DNA from: Stomorhina lunata
Lineage: Eukaryota; Arthropoda; Insecta; Diptera; Rhiniidae
Direction of reading: 5' to 3'
DNA length: 64,000 nt
NCBI GenBank assembly: GCA_933228675.1
Contig: OW121742.1
Coordinates: forward strand, 123,915,983 to 123,979,982
The notes under the pieces were generated by a model. It saw nothing but the letters and a program-made list of their open reading frames with translations, had not been told where the DNA came from and did not search any database. Position 1 is the first letter of the stretch. Each line of letters opens with the position of its first letter. Positions 13,066 to 24,890 of the stretch are shown piece by piece. The translations under genes and the position numbers were made by a program.

Positions 13066-13136
13066 TGATCCCATGGGGGGCTCGAACCCAGACCCTCCGA
13101 CTGCTAGGCAGAGACTCTTCCACTGAGCTACTTCAT
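13066..13136 (-). repeat. tRNA-derived sequence, SINE head or tRNA pseudogene
   Basis: The minus strand reads TAGCTCAGTGGAAGAGT (A-box/D-arm), then CTGCCTAGCAGTCGGAG (anticodon arm; loop CTAGCAG would give anticodon AGC) and GGGTTCGAGCCCC (B-box/T-arm). The acceptor stem and outer T-stem pairs do not form well, so a functional tRNA is unlikely. A tRNA-derived SINE head or pseudogene fits better. Confidence 0.6.
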
Positions 13137-13930
13137 ATGTTGAAAACTTAGCAGCTTATAATTAATATAAACAATTTTTATTTTTACATCCAAAATCATG
13201 TGAAAATAACTTTGTTTTTCCCTGCTTTTTTTTTGCTTTGTTGTAATTTTTGGAAAAATATTTTTATACGATTTTTTGTAATTATTTTAAAACTTTTTTA
13301 AAATTATTTTAAAACTTAAACAATTTAAATCTTCTTTTTTGTATAAGTTTTTACATAAGATTGACTCTTACTTACTTTAATGTTACAACCTGTTAAGGTC
13401 AAAGTCCGAGCATATTTTAGAATTCCATGGATTTCGATCTTGTGCGAATATTCTCCAATTTTTTTTGGTCTTTCTATCGAAGTTTCGGACATCCTCCTCT
13501 AACATTAGGTGTGGGACATTTCAATTCTAATTTTATCCTCTTCATTGTATTTTTTTTTTTCAAGAGAGGGTTACTAGCCCGTAATCCTAACCCATTTTTA
13601 CCGATCTTATGGGACAACTCTCGGAATATGTTAACTCACAATATTAATGGGTGTTAAACTAGCTCCCCGGGTGATACCATGAGGAGGTGTTTGTCCACAG
13701 TTGAGATGAAGGATGACCCAGATAAGTTGGGCTTACCAAGTTAAGACCAATTAGAATCGTGTTTGGTATTCAATATCCCCTAGATAATCAAAATTGACTC
13801 ATCATGGTATTTTTTCATTAACGTGACTTAGTTTTACAAATTTTTTTTACAGAAGATAATATTTAAGTTCTTAAAATTCAAAAATCATTTAAAAAGACTC
13901 TTTTAATAAAAAAAAAAAACTAAAAAAAAT

Positions 13931-13962
13931 TGTTGCCCTTGGTGGGATTTGAATCGGGGCCA
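13931..13962 (-). repeat. Possible tRNA-derived B-box remnant
   Basis: The minus strand contains GGCCCCGATTCAAATCCCAC, close to the T-arm/B-box consensus GGTTCGAATCC, followed by AAGGGCAACA that could be a 3' acceptor strand. No clear A-box lies upstream, so this would be a truncated tRNA-derived copy. Confidence 0.35.
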
Positions 13963-14864
13963 TTCAGTTTAAATTACCATCTTAATTACAAATAAGTACT
14001 TCTGTAATAACTTATTATTTATTCGGATGGTATGTTGTAGTCGTTACAAGGTAACCAATTATCAGAGTACTTGCCATTACCAAAGTTTTGCTGGGTCCTT
14101 CTTTATTCATCCATCGCCTGTAAGTTATGCTTCACTTGATGAAGTATGCAAATATTCAACACACTACATAGATCTCTGGCAACAACATTGACTGTGATTA
14201 CGCGAGTCTATGTTCACATTACATGTTCACTAATGGTTGAACAAGCCGCAAGTATATCCGGCATTAAAGCAAATGCTTACGGCTTTCCCCCTCTGTGATG
14301 GCCCAATAGTGTTGGCTGTTTGGATATTTGTTACAGAAAAGCCTTAGCATAAACTTGGCTTATAGAAGTGGTAGTTATAGACAGTCGTCAGGCATGTTGG
14401 AAACACTATGACGATGACATGGTACCCCCCTAAAATATATATGTATTAACAGTAGAACATAATAAACTGATTGCATATATAAAAGTGGCATTGACTTGGC
14501 TTAATATAGGAACATTCTACAAATAAACCTACATATCATAGCTATTTGGAAAAAAAGTGTTTTCCATAATATCTACATGTGTATATGAGTAAGCTAAAAA
14601 ACCTCTATTTTAAATATACTACCCATACATTTAAACAATCACACAGACACTTACATACAGTATTGCTACCATTTGCGTACGGAAGTAACGCTACAACTTG
14701 CCGCCTTTTGGTTGCATTAATGTTTACGACCAGTATAAGTTTATCATCAACAGAGTTGCCGGCATATGGTCGGCTCATATAAGAAATTTCTTGCCAAATA
14801 TTTAAGTCTATGTCATATTTAATACCTTAACCGATTTGTGCCTTAATTCCCACATTTTCGTATT

Positions 14865-15665
14865 TTAATGAACATTTTTGAAAATTTCTTTTTTTATAGG
14901 AAGTTTTTTAATGTATTTTTACTTTTATAGGAAATTTTTAAAAAATTTCTTATTTTTAAAAGAAAATTTCTTATTTTTATAGGAAAGTTTCCTATTTTGA
15001 TAGGAAATTTTTCAAAAACATCCTATTTTTATAGGAATTTTTTTTTAAATTTACTATTTTTATAGGAAATTTTTCAAAAATTTCTTATCTTAATAGAAAA
15101 TTTTTTAAATTTTTTTTATTTTTATAGGAAATTTTTTAAAAATTTCTTATATTTAAAGAAAAATTTTCAAAAATTTCTTATTTTAATAGGAAATTTTTCA
15201 AAAATATCTAATTTTTATAGGAAATTTTTAAAAAATTTCTTATTTTTATAGGAAATTCTTCAGAAATTTCTTATCTTTATAAGAAATCTTTAAAAAATTT
15301 CTTACTTGTATAGGAAATTTTTTAACAAATTCCTTTTTTTATAGGAACTTTTTTACAAATTTCTTAATTTTATAATAAAATTTTCTAAAATTTCTTATTT
15401 TCTTAGGAAATTTTTAAAAATTTTCTTTTTTTTATAGGACATTTTTCGAAAATTTCTTCTTTTTTATAGAAAATTTTTCAAAAATTTCTTATTTTTTAGG
15501 AAATTTTTTAAAAATATATTATTTTCATAGGAAATTTTTCAAAAATTTCTTATTTTTATAGGAAATTTTTCAAAAATTTCTTATTTTTATAGGAAAATTT
15601 TCAAAAAATTCTTATTTTTATATTAAATTTTTTAAAAATTTCTTATTTTTATAGGATTTTTTTTT
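14865..15665 (-). repeat. S2 satellite, inverted and degenerate
   Basis: Units read TTTTTATAGGAAATTTTTC then AAAAATTTCTTA, the reverse complement of the S2 unit, with the GAAATTTTTCAAAAATTTC dyad intact in the better copies. It is much more diverged than 11764-12790 and ends near an acceptor-like TTTCATTTCAG at about 15704. Confidence 0.85.
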
Positions 15666-16794
15666 GATTTGAATATAAATTTATTCATTTTTGGTTTCAT
15701 TTCAGCTGACGATAAATATTTATATGTTTTCCGTCTATATAGTTTTGCTTTTACAATTTTTATACACGGGGGACATGTTAACATGGCTTTCGTGCCAAAA
15801 TTATTATTCGTATGTTGTACATGACAGTGGTTTTATGTTTCCCCCAACTTCTTGTTTTTCCCCCTATGCCAGGTCCTTCAGAACACCCGAATTACACCAA
15901 CACGTTGGCGCTCTGTGCAATGCACAAACATGAGACCAGTAGCAACAAAAACTCATTCAGGTTGTATGTGTATTTATATTACCAAAGGACTACTTTGTTG
16001 TGGTATTAAAAACTGTTGCATACTTTTAGGTGTTACCATAAAGCACTATAATTTAAATTGTGTAAAATTAGCTACAAAAACCAGCAAAATAAAACTACTA
16101 CCATGAAGTTTTTTTCATTTAAAATAATTTCAGAGCTAAATATCAAAAGAACAAGCAAATAAATGGAAATGTTTAAAGCTAAAGAAAAACTTTTTTTTTA
16201 ATATTACAAAATTTAATTATTTAATAATGATGTCTTTAATTATTTCTAGGAAATTTAATATTAAACGATAATTAGTTTCATCTTAAAAAATATTTTCTAC
16301 AAAATCCTCTTGAATTTTCATTTTAATGATTTGTTATATGAAACGTAAAACAAAATCTCTCATTACATTAGATTCAATATTATCATCAAGTGGTATTATT
16401 TTACCTTTTAGGTACTTCTACATTGTAAATTAATATTGAGATAAAAAAAGCTTCAATATATTTATCAAATTACTGATATTGATGAATGTGTGTGTAGGAA
16501 ATATAATTAGAATTTTTTTGTTTTTTTTTACATTTTATCTCCAAGTACGAGTATATTTGAGTTTGTTATACAATTTCTGATTGTAATCCGATTATGTTTT
16601 GAATAGGCCGTTTTTTTCTGCCTCAACACTCTCCAATTTTTGTGTTCAATGATTATAAATAATAACAGGAATGTTTTATTGTAAATCAAATATTGTATTT
16701 TCAATACAATTCATTAGAAGTTCAATTTAGGGAAAAGAAATATGAGAATATTTGAAGAGAATGTAACATTAAGAAAATGCACAAGAAAAGTTGC
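15666..16794. other. Unique intronic DNA between S2 arrays
   Basis: Three overlapping short open frames (15691-16106) lie in a less AT-rich patch. None resembles a known protein. The rest is AT-rich without visible structure. Confidence 0.5.
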
Positions 16795-17850
16795 TATAAA
16801 AATATAAAGTTATTAAAAAAAAACTTTTGAAAAATTTCCTATGAAAATATTACTTTTAAAAAAATTTCCTATAAAAATATGAAATTTTGGAAAAATTTAC
16901 TATAAAAATAAGAAATTTTTGTAAAATTTCCTATAAAAATATGAAAATTTTCAAAAATTTTCTATAAAAATAAGGAATTTTTGAAAATTTTCCTATAATA
17001 ATAAAACATTTTTGAAAAATTTTCTATAAAAATAAGAAATTTTAAAAAAAATTCCTATAAATAATAATAAGAATTTTTTGAAAGATTTCTTATAAAAATA
17101 AGAAATTTTAAAAAATTTCTATAAAAATAAGAAATTTTTGGAAAATTTTCTTTAAAAATTAGAATTTTTTTTAAAAATTTTCTATAAAAGAAAGATAAAA
17201 AAATAAAAAATAAATAAAAATTTTGAAAAACTTCCTATAAAAATAAGAAGTTTTTAAAAAAATTCCCAATAATAATAAGAAATTTTGACAAATTTTCTAT
17301 AAAAATAAGAAATTTTTGAAAAATTTTCAATAAAAATAAGAAATGTTTGGAAAAGTTCCTATAAAAATAATAAATTTGTCAAAAATTTCCTATAAAAATA
17401 AGAAATTTTTGAAAAATTTTCTATTAAAATAAGATATTTTTGAAAATTTTCCTATAAAAATAAGATATTTTTGAAAAATTTCCTATAAAAATAAGAAATT
17501 TTTGAAAAATTTCCTATAAAAATAAGGAATTTTTTAAAAATTTCCTATAAAAATAAGAAATTTTTGAAAAAATTCCTATAAAAATAAGAAATTTTTGAAA
17601 ATTTTCCGATAAAAATAAGACATTTTTAAAAAAAATCCTATAAAAATAAGAAATTTTTGAAAATTTGCCTATAAAAATAAGAAATTTTGGAAAAAATTTA
17701 AATAAAAATAAGACATTTTTGAAAAATTTCCTATAAAAATAAGAAATTTTTGAAAATTTGCCTATAAAAATAAGAAATTTTGGAAAAAATTGAAATAAAA
17801 ATAAGACATTTTTAAGAAATTTCCTATAAAAAAAAGAAATATTTAAAAAA
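16795..17850 (+). repeat. S2 satellite, forward arm of a foldback
   Basis: Forward-orientation units (TCCTATAAAAATAAGAAATT, then TTTGAAAAATT) with many substitutions. It meets the opposite orientation at about 17850-17870, so this and the next array make one head-to-head palindrome. Confidence 0.9.
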
Positions 17851-18260
17851 AAATTTTTGGAAATTTTTTAAAAATTCCTTATTTTTAAAGGAAATTTTTC
17901 AAAAATTTCTTATTTTTATAGGAAATTGTTCTTATTTTAATAGGAAATTTTTCAAAAATTTCTTATTTTAATAGGAAATTTTTCAAAAATTTCATATTTT
18001 TATAGGAAAATTTTCAAAAATTTCATATTTTTATAGGAAAGTTTTTAAAAATTTATTATTTTTATAGGAAATTTTTCAAAAATTTCTTATTTTTATAGGA
18101 AATTTTTCAAAAATTTCTTATTTTTATAGGAAATTTTTCAAAATTTCTTATTTTTATAGGAAATTTTTCAAAAATTTCTTATTTTTATAGGAAATTTTCC
18201 AAAAATTTCTTGTTTTTATAGGAAATTTTTCGAAAATTTATTATCTTAAAAGAAAATGGT
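17851..18260 (-). repeat. S2 satellite, reverse arm of a foldback
   Basis: After a short irregular junction (TTTTTGGAAATTTTTTAAAA), units switch to TTTTTATAGGAAATTTTTCA then AAAATTTCTTA, the reverse complement of the previous array. Units at 18050-18200 are fairly uniform. Confidence 0.9.
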
Positions 18261-19213
18261 TACAAAATTTCATACAAAAATATGTTTTTTTTTGTTGAAT
18301 GGTATCTCAGTTTCGTTGTCTTCCTAGACAATATTCTCCCCTAGTTTTAATGTCAATCATTATATTGTCTATAATAATGATGTTGATGTGTTTTTTTTGA
18401 TAATGATTACAAAATAACAATAGAATATTTTTCTGTTTTTAATTTAACTACACATTTCACATTTGCTGCTAAATAGTCATAACTCAAAAATATCCAAATT
18501 TGTTTAGAATGAACTGGGGAAATTTCTTGTTAATAAAACTTAACTTTTGTTAAATTCAATTACAAATTTTTAGATATTGAGTTAATACTTTCTTGCTGTA
18601 AGTTCACGAAATGTTCTTATATAGAGAAATTTAATTAGCATAATAATGACTTGATATATAATATATGCATATAAAATATTTATTATACATATAAATTAAT
18701 TCATACATAACACAGATAGCGAAGGTTAAAATGCAAAAGGGCCTAAGTCGCAAAAATATGATTACAAATTCTTTGATATTATATAAAATTTCTGGTAAGA
18801 ATCTTTTCAAATATGAAGCCCTTTTAAATTTCAGCTGACTTTTTATTCAAATTTCCCCATTTATTTTGCCATATGTCTGTTATAAAAACAAAATATCGAC
18901 AACAATTTAATTCCTCTCTAATGCAACTCCATTCAACACTAATTCAATCATTAAATTTATGTTAAGGATAATAAATTGTATAGCAAATAATTAAATGTAT
19001 TTTTTGTTTTTGCTGATTATTAGGCATTAATTAAAAGCTAAAATAACTAATAAAATATAAGGGATTAGTGTTGGCTAAATTTTGAGTTTTCATAATGATT
19101 TATAGGTTTTCGTTAAGGGTTTTAATTTATTTAAAATTAAATTTAATTTAATTAAAACAGAAATTTAAATAGTTTTATTAAATATTTTTCTCTTCATTTT
19201 CATATAATTACAG
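18261..19213 (+). other. Intron segment leading to the first visible exon
   Basis: Unique AT-rich sequence ending in TTCATATAATTACAG at 19213, a usable fly 3' splice site. No other exon is apparent in the window upstream of this, so the preceding bru3 exon (rest of RRM2) must lie more than 19 kb upstream. Confidence 0.6.
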
Positions 19214-19357
19214 GGAGCTTCCTCTAGTCTGGTAGTTAAATTTGCTGATACCGAAAAAGAAAGGCAAATACGGCGTATGCAACAAATGGCCGGTCATATG
19301 AATCTGCTTAATCCATTTGTCTTTAATCAATTTGGTCCATATGGAGCTTATGCGCAG
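19214..19357 (+). CDS. bru3: Bruno-3/CELF exon: end of RRM2 and start of linker
   Basis: The protein is part of a CELF/Bruno RNA-binding protein, which binds UGU/GU-rich RNA to control splicing, translation and decay. The 144-bp exon (48 codons, phase 0 at both ends) encodes [20 protein letters not shown], the last beta strand of RRM2 and the conserved VKFADTEKE segment that ends it. [20 protein letters not shown] then opens the divergent linker. Acceptor ATTACAG and donor CAG|GTAAAT are good. The [12 protein letters not shown] stretch is what I recall for fly Bru2/Bru3 rather than aret. The N-terminal RRMs are outside the window. Family is certain; the paralogue is inferred. Confidence 0.93.
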
Positions 19358-19484
19358 GTAAATGAAATTTCTTTAAACAATTACCAAAAGAAAAACAAAA
19401 GGAACAAGACTCATGTTTTTTATTTATCCTGAAATTTTCTTAAGTTTTCTTTTATGCAAATTTTTCTTTCGTTTTGATTTTCAG

Positions 19485-19749
19485 CAACAACAAGCTGCTT
19501 TAATGGCTGCCGCTGCCACAGCCCCTGGTTCATATATGAATCCCATGACTGCTTTGGCCACTCAAATACCTCCTGGCATTAATGGTGCTGGTCAACCATC
19601 ATTACCCTCACCGACTATGCCCAATTTTCAAATGGGTGCCCAGACACCCAATGGACAGCCCGGCAGTGCTGCTGCCGCCGCCGCTGCTGCAGCGGCTGCT
19701 GATGGTGTCTTTACAAATGGCATGCCACCCCAGACACCATTCCCAGGAC
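19485..19749 (+). CDS. bru3: Bruno-3/CELF exon: Ala/Pro/Gln-rich linker
   Basis: A 127-bp intron separates this exon from the previous one. Acceptor TTTTGATTTTCAG, donor GGAC|GTAAGT, 265 bp, leaving one base (phase 1). It encodes the flexible linker between RRM2 and RRM3: [20 protein letters not shown], then [31 protein letters not shown], an 11-residue polyalanine run and [16 protein letters not shown]. In CELF proteins this linker carries regulatory and localisation functions, but no catalytic motif is expected. The polyalanine run (19668-19698) is encoded by mixed GCT/GCC/GCG/GCA codons rather than one pure triplet. The frame reaches the stop at 19778 only by reading through the donor. Confidence 0.93.
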
Positions 19750-19904
19750 GTAAGTGTTACAAAAAAATTATGCGTTAAGAAGAAAATATTATAAAATGTT
19801 TGTGAAATGATGAACGAATTTTAAGTTATACGAATATTTTGTAATATTTTTTTCAGAAGAAAAGATTAAGATTTAATTTTATGATATTTAATGAAATTGT
19901 CATT
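19750..19904 (+). other. Start of intron 2, before the S3 satellite
   Basis: The donor GTAAGT at 19750 is consensus. About 155 bp of unique AT-rich sequence separates it from the S3 satellite. Intron 2 totals 3097 bp (19750-22846) and is almost entirely satellite. Confidence 0.7.
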
Positions 19905-22720
19905 CGTTAAATTGCATTATAATGCGATTGTTATATGTTATAAGGTACTATAAATGCATTATTATTCAGTTATAAGCTGTTATAATGCTTTATAATGTAT
20001 TAAAATGTGGTTATAGTCCATCATTATTCGTTTAAAATATATTATAAGACAGTATAATTCGATAACCAAGTGTTATAATGCATTATAATTCAATTATAAT
20101 GCAATATAATGCGACTATAATGTGTTATAACGCAAAATAATGAAACTATTATTGTCTTATAATGAATTATAATGCGATTATTATGAGCTATAATGCCTTG
20201 TAATGCATTTATAGTGTTAATTAATGCATAATAATAATAACGCATTATAATGCAATTATAACGTTTTACAATGCATTATAATTCAATTATAATGTAATAC
20301 ATTATAATTGAATTATAATGCATTATAATACAGTTAATATGTATTTTAAAGCATTATAATGGGATAACAATGTATTTTAATGCATTATAATGCGATTATA
20401 ATGTATTATAACGCATAATAATGTGATTTTGATGCGTTATAACGCAATTTAATGCAATTATAATGTATAACAATGCATTATAATGCGATAATAATGTATT
20501 ATAACGCATTAAATGCAATTATAATGAACTATAACGCACTATAATCCGATTGTAATGTATTTTAATGCAATTTTAATGTGTTGCAACGCATTATAATGCA
20601 AATATAATATATTATAACGCATTATAATTTGATTATAATGTATTATAACGCATTATAATGAGATTATAATATATTATTCTTCTGTTGTCCTTGACTCCCA
20701 GTGGAGCATAGAACCTCAATATATTATAACGCATTATAATTTTATAATATGTATAATAAAGCATTATAATGAGATTTTAATGTATTATTATGCAATATAA
20801 TGCGATTATAATGTATTTTAACGTATTGTAATTTGATTATAATGTATTATAACGTATTATAATGCGATTATAATGTATTATAATGCATTATAATTTGATT
20901 ATAATATATTATAACGCATTATAATGTATTATAACGCTTTATAATCCGATTATAATGCATTATAAAGCATTGAAATGCGATTATAATGTATTATAACGCA
21001 TTTTAATACGATTGTAATATATTATAACGCATTATAATTTGATAATAATATATTATATCGCATTATAATGAGATTATAATGTATTATAACGCATTAAAAT
21101 TTGATTATAATATATTATAACGTATTACAACTCATTATAATGCGATTTTAATGTATTGCAATGCATTATAATGTATTATAATGCATTATAGTGCGATTTT
21201 AATGTATTATAACGCATTATTATTTGATTATAATGTATTATAACGCATTATATTGTGATTATAATGTATTATAATGCGATTATAATTTATTATAACGCAT
21301 TGTAATGCAATTACAATCTATTTTAACGCATTACAATGCGATTATATTGTATTTTAATGCATTTTAATGTGATTATAAATAATATAATATAACGCATTAT
21401 AGTGCGATTTTTATGTATTATAATGCATTATAATGCGGTTTTAATGTGTTGTAACGCATTATAATGTATTATAACGCTAATAATGCGATTACAATGTATT
21501 TTAACACATTGTAATGCTATTATAATGTATTCAAGCATTATAATACGATTATAATGCATTATAAAGCATTATAATGCTATTATAATGTATTACAACGCTT
21601 TATAATTTGGTTATAATGTATTACAACGCATTATAATACGACTATTATGTATTGTAACGTATTATAATGCGATTATAATGTGTTATAGCGCATTATAATT
21701 TGATTATAATATATTGTAACGCATTATAATGTGATTTTAATGTATTATAACGCTTTACAATGCTACTATTGTGTATTATAACGCTTTATAATTTAATTAT
21801 AATGTATTATAATGCGATCATAATGTATTATAACGCATTACAATCCGATTGTAATATATTACAACGCATTATAATTTGATTCTAATATATTATAACGCAT
21901 TATAATAGGATTATAATGTATTATAACACATTATAATTTGATTATAACATATTATATCGCATTATAATGCGATTATAATGTATTATAATGCATTATAATC
22001 CCATTATAATGTATTATAACGCATTATAATGAGATTATAATGTATTCTAACGCATAAAAATTTGATTATAATATATTATAACGTATTACAACTCATTATA
22101 ATGCGATTTTAATGTATTGCAATGCATTATAATGTATTATAGTGCAATATAGTGAGATTTTAATGTATTATAACGCATTATAATTTGATTATAATGTATT
22201 ATGACGCATTATAATGTGATTATAATGTATTATAACGCTTTATAATTTGGTTATAATGTATTACAACGCATTATAATGTGACTATAATGTATTGTAACGC
22301 TTTATAATGCGATTATAATTTATTATAGCGCATTATAATTTGATTATAATGCGATTTTAATGTATTATAACGCATTACAATGCTATTATTGTGTATTACA
22401 ACGCTTTATAATTTAATTATAATGTATTATAACGTATTATAATGCGATCATAATGTATTAATACACATTATAATGCGATTATAATGTATTACAACGCAAT
22501 ATAATGCGATTATAATGTATTATAACGCTCTATATATTATAACTTTTTATAATATATACCAAGGCATTATAAAAAAAATATAATCCGATTATAATATATT
22601 GTTATTCATTTAAATTCGGTTATAATATATTATAACGCATTATAATGTGACTTTTATGTCATAAAGTGGATTATAATGCTTTTATAATTCTTTATATTCG
22701 AGAATTATTTCTTATAATAT
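19905..22720 (+). repeat. S3 satellite, forward array of about 90 units in intron 2
   Basis: The 31-bp unit has three roughly 10-bp modules, GTATTATAAC, GCATTATAAT and GCGATTATAAT, each centred on TTATAA. Edges are degenerate and the middle is regular. A local higher-order duplication is visible: the segment around 21110-21150 recurs near 22080-22115. A 41-bp non-satellite piece interrupts the array at 20677-20717. Confidence 0.93.
20677..20717. other. 41-bp non-satellite insertion inside the S3 array
   Basis: This piece (starting TTCTTCTGTTGTCCTTGACT) is GC-richer than the array and is flanked on both sides by AATATATTA. The flanks could be a target-site duplication or simply array sequence. 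I do not recognise the source. Confidence 0.5.
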
Positions 22721-22846
22721 CTTATAACTTTTCAAAATGCCCTTAAATCTTAATCTTAGCCCCAACAAAATAATATTAAACACAGTTCCCTAACTTTATA
22801 TTGATAACAATTTTATTAATGTGAAAAGTTTTGATACAACTTGCAG

Positions 22847-22948
22847 CACCTCTACATTTAACTATACCACCCCAAGGCCTGCCAAATGGTGAAGCTGCAG
22901 CTTTACAACATGCCTTTGCCACTGGCATGCCACCATTCCCTGGAGTTG
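22847..22948 (+). CDS. bru3: Bruno-3/CELF exon: linker segment PLHLTIPPQGLPNGE
   Basis: Acceptor ACAACTTGCAG, donor GTTG|GTGAGT, 102 bp, phase 1 in and phase 1 out, so it can be skipped without a frameshift. Joined to the preceding exon it gives FPGPPLHLTIPPQGLPNG, then EAAALQHAFATGMPPFPGV. The LHLTIP-QGLPNGEAAALQHAF pattern matches what I recall of the fly Bru3 linker. No structured domain is expected here. The 102-bp length and symmetric phase make it a natural cassette exon, though inclusion cannot be judged from sequence. Confidence 0.9.
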
Positions 22949-23621
22949 GTGAGTAACATTCTTTTTAAACTAAATTTCTGATCTCTCAACTTCTTCAAAA
23001 GATTTTAGATTTTTTTTTCGGTTTAAGATTTTCTTTTTAATTTATCATTTTTATTAAAAAATGTTAAGTTTTTCTCATAAAATAACAAAATTATCAAAAA
23101 AAAAAAAGGAATCAAAATAATAAAAATCACCCATTAACCATTTATCAAAATTATGAGTTTTTAAAATAATTTTTATAGTTTTTTATGAAAAAAAAATTAT
23201 TATAATTGTTGTGTCATGCCATAAATATTAATTGTTTTAGTAAAATTGTTTAACAAAACATCAATTGTTTAAAAAAAAAAGAATAAAATAAAACTAAAAT
23301 TTAACAATTTGTTTAAATTTATTTTATTCTTATTTTTTTTTTCTCGAAAGCTTTTAGTTTTGTTTTTGTTATAATTTTTTCTATTAATTAAATATATGTT
23401 ATATATAGTTCGATTCATTTAATTAAACCCTTCCAAAATGTCTTAGTTAAGTGACTTTATTAAGAAATCGTCTGGAGTAAATCGGTCTTATTTTATGGGA
23501 AATATAATGAAAGAGTTCCAAAACATTTTTAAATGCGTGAAAATAGTGTAATTTTTAATCTTTTGGATTTTGAGACATTTTGATCTATTCTTCATTCTAA
23601 AAAGACTTTGATTACTTAAAT
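22949..23621 (+). other. Intron 3, AT-rich part with a diverged composite-element terminal repeat
   Basis: After the donor there are A/T runs to about 23440. From 23445 to 23560 the sequence (AAGAAATCGTCTGGAGTAAA, then TATGGGAAATATAATGAAAG) resembles the long terminal inverted repeat at 34737-34940, so it is a diverged relative of that element. Confidence 0.5.
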
Positions 23622-23867
23622 CTGTGGCTTGATGCTAAAAGGGCCAATGTTAAAAAAGTAGTTTTAAAAAAAAATGGATGTAAAGTTTTTATTTTCCATA
23701 TAAATTCATAGTAATATTGCCTAGAAAACCCCTTATTAATCTGTTCTGAGTTATGTTAAAGATTAGCTGTTGGAGCCAAATAAAAGAGGGTAAAAAAGGG
23801 AATCTAATGCAGCGATTAACTCAAAACAGCAAAAAAATTGACATTGGCCCGTTTAGCACCAACCCAG
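23622..23867. mobile_element. MITE copy 1, about 246 bp
   Basis: The ends are inverted repeats: CTGTGGCTTGATGCTAAAAG continuing GGCCAATGTTAAAAAA on the left, and on the right TTGACATTGGCCC then GTTTAGCACCAACCCAG. The interior is unique and non-coding. A second copy starts 366 bp downstream. Confidence 0.75.
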
Positions 23868-23987
23868 AGAAATAATGGAATGGTTTCCACATTATAGCTC
23901 CTACACAAATACACAGATTTTCTCCAGCCGCTTTCTTTAATCGGTCTAATTTTATGGGAGATATAACGAAAGAAATATAAATATAGT

Positions 23988-24234
23988 CTGTGGCTTGGTG
24001 CTAAAAGGGCCAATGTCAAAAAAAGTAGTTTTGAAAAAATTGGATTTAAAGTTTTTTGTTTCCATATAAATTCATTGTAATATTGCCTTGAAAATCCCTT
24101 ATAAATCTGTTCTGAGTTTAGTTAAAGATTGGCTGTTGGAGCCAAATAAAAGAGGGTAAAAAGGAAATATAATGCAATGATTAACTCAAAATAGCAAAAA
24201 AATTGACATTGGCCCTTTTAGCACCAAGCCACAG
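23988..24234. mobile_element. MITE copy 2, about 247 bp
   Basis: Same element as 23622-23867 with better terminal inverted repeats: CTGTGGCTTGGTGCTAAAAG on the left, and CTTTTAGCACCAAGCCACAG ending on the right. Flanking sequence (ATAATGGAATGGTTTC, then TAGCTCCTACA and AGATTTTCTCCA) is also duplicated after each copy, so the pair arose as a 366-bp tandem duplication rather than two insertions. Confidence 0.8.
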
Positions 24235-24812
24235 GAATAATGGAATGGTTTCTACGTTAGAGCTCCTACAAAAATAGACAGATTTTCTCCAACCGTTTTC
24301 TTCATACAGTCTTTTTACCAAGTCTTGGGTGGGTATATTTAAATAAATCGAACTATATTTTTTAAAGTAATGTTTTTTATTTGTTTTAATACAAAAAAGC
24401 AATAACTAAAATTACAAAATTTATGTTTTTAAATGTGTTTTGAAATTATTTGATTAAAAAAAAGCAACAAAAAAGCTGGAAAAAAAACAATTAAATTGAC
24501 AAATAAAAATTTAAATGTTATTCGTTATTTTTTTAAATATTATCTCTATTATATTAATTATTATATTTATAAATGTTAACGGAAAATTTTATAATTTATA
24601 ATAAATTTTTATGATTTGTTCTATTGTTTATTATAACTTTTTTTCTACTAATATAAATAAATATTGTCTTTATTTTTCTATATTAATTTTTTATAAATAT
24701 TTTACAAATTATAAATATTTATTTATATATAAATATCTATATTTAATTGTTGTGTTGTCTTTTAAATGTTTCGATTTTTGTGTAAAACCAAACAAAATTA
24801 TTTATAATGCAG
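24235..24812 (+). other. End of intron 3, GU-rich near the acceptor
   Basis: Duplicated MITE flank to about 24330, then very AT-rich sequence. Positions about 24747-24785 are TGT-rich (TTGTTGTGTTGTCTTTT). The acceptor (TTATTTATAATGCAG) has almost no polypyrimidine tract, which makes exon 4 a weak splice site. Confidence 0.6.
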
Positions 24813-24890
24813 CCTTTCCCGCCGTTTATGGACATATTCCACAAGCTTTACCACCACCAATAGCGGCGGTTGCACCCGCTCCTCGTGAAG
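24813..24890 (+). CDS. bru3: Bruno-3/CELF exon: Pro/Ala-rich end of linker
   Basis: A 78-bp exon, phase 1 in and phase 1 out. It continues ...PGV|AFPAVYGHIPQALPPPIAAV, then APAPREG into the RRM3 exon. The FPAVYG-PQALPPP-AAVAP-REG pattern matches my memory of fly Bru3 just before RRM3. The acceptor lacks a good pyrimidine tract, the donor GAAG|GTAAGC is strong, and TGT-rich tracts flank both sides. This looks like a regulated cassette exon, whose skipping would remove 26 residues without a frameshift. Confidence 0.88.

Larger units (their letters stand above)
12791..14864. other. Less AT-rich, element-derived DNA with tRNA-like pieces
   Basis: Contains an inverted repeat (GTTTAAGTCATTAC at about 12893-12906, GTAATGACTTAAG at 12956-12968), two tRNA-like segments listed separately, and GC-richer stretches at 13380-13800 and 14050-14430 that contrast with the surroundings and look like old mobile-element fragments. 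The frames at 13427-13657 and 14579-14782 match no family I know. Confidence 0.45.

Noticed and set aside
13066..13136. Functional tRNA-Ala gene
   Set aside because: D, anticodon and T arms are recognisable but the acceptor stem and outer T-stem do not pair.
15704..16106. Exon after the acceptor-like TTTCATTTCAG
   Set aside because: The following frames do not resemble CELF linker sequence and lack a matched donor.
23816..24402. Two similar minus-strand frames sharing GWRKSVY and GAKRANVNFF
   Set aside because: They come from the duplicated MITE plus flank. Similarity reflects nucleotide duplication and there is no transposase motif.
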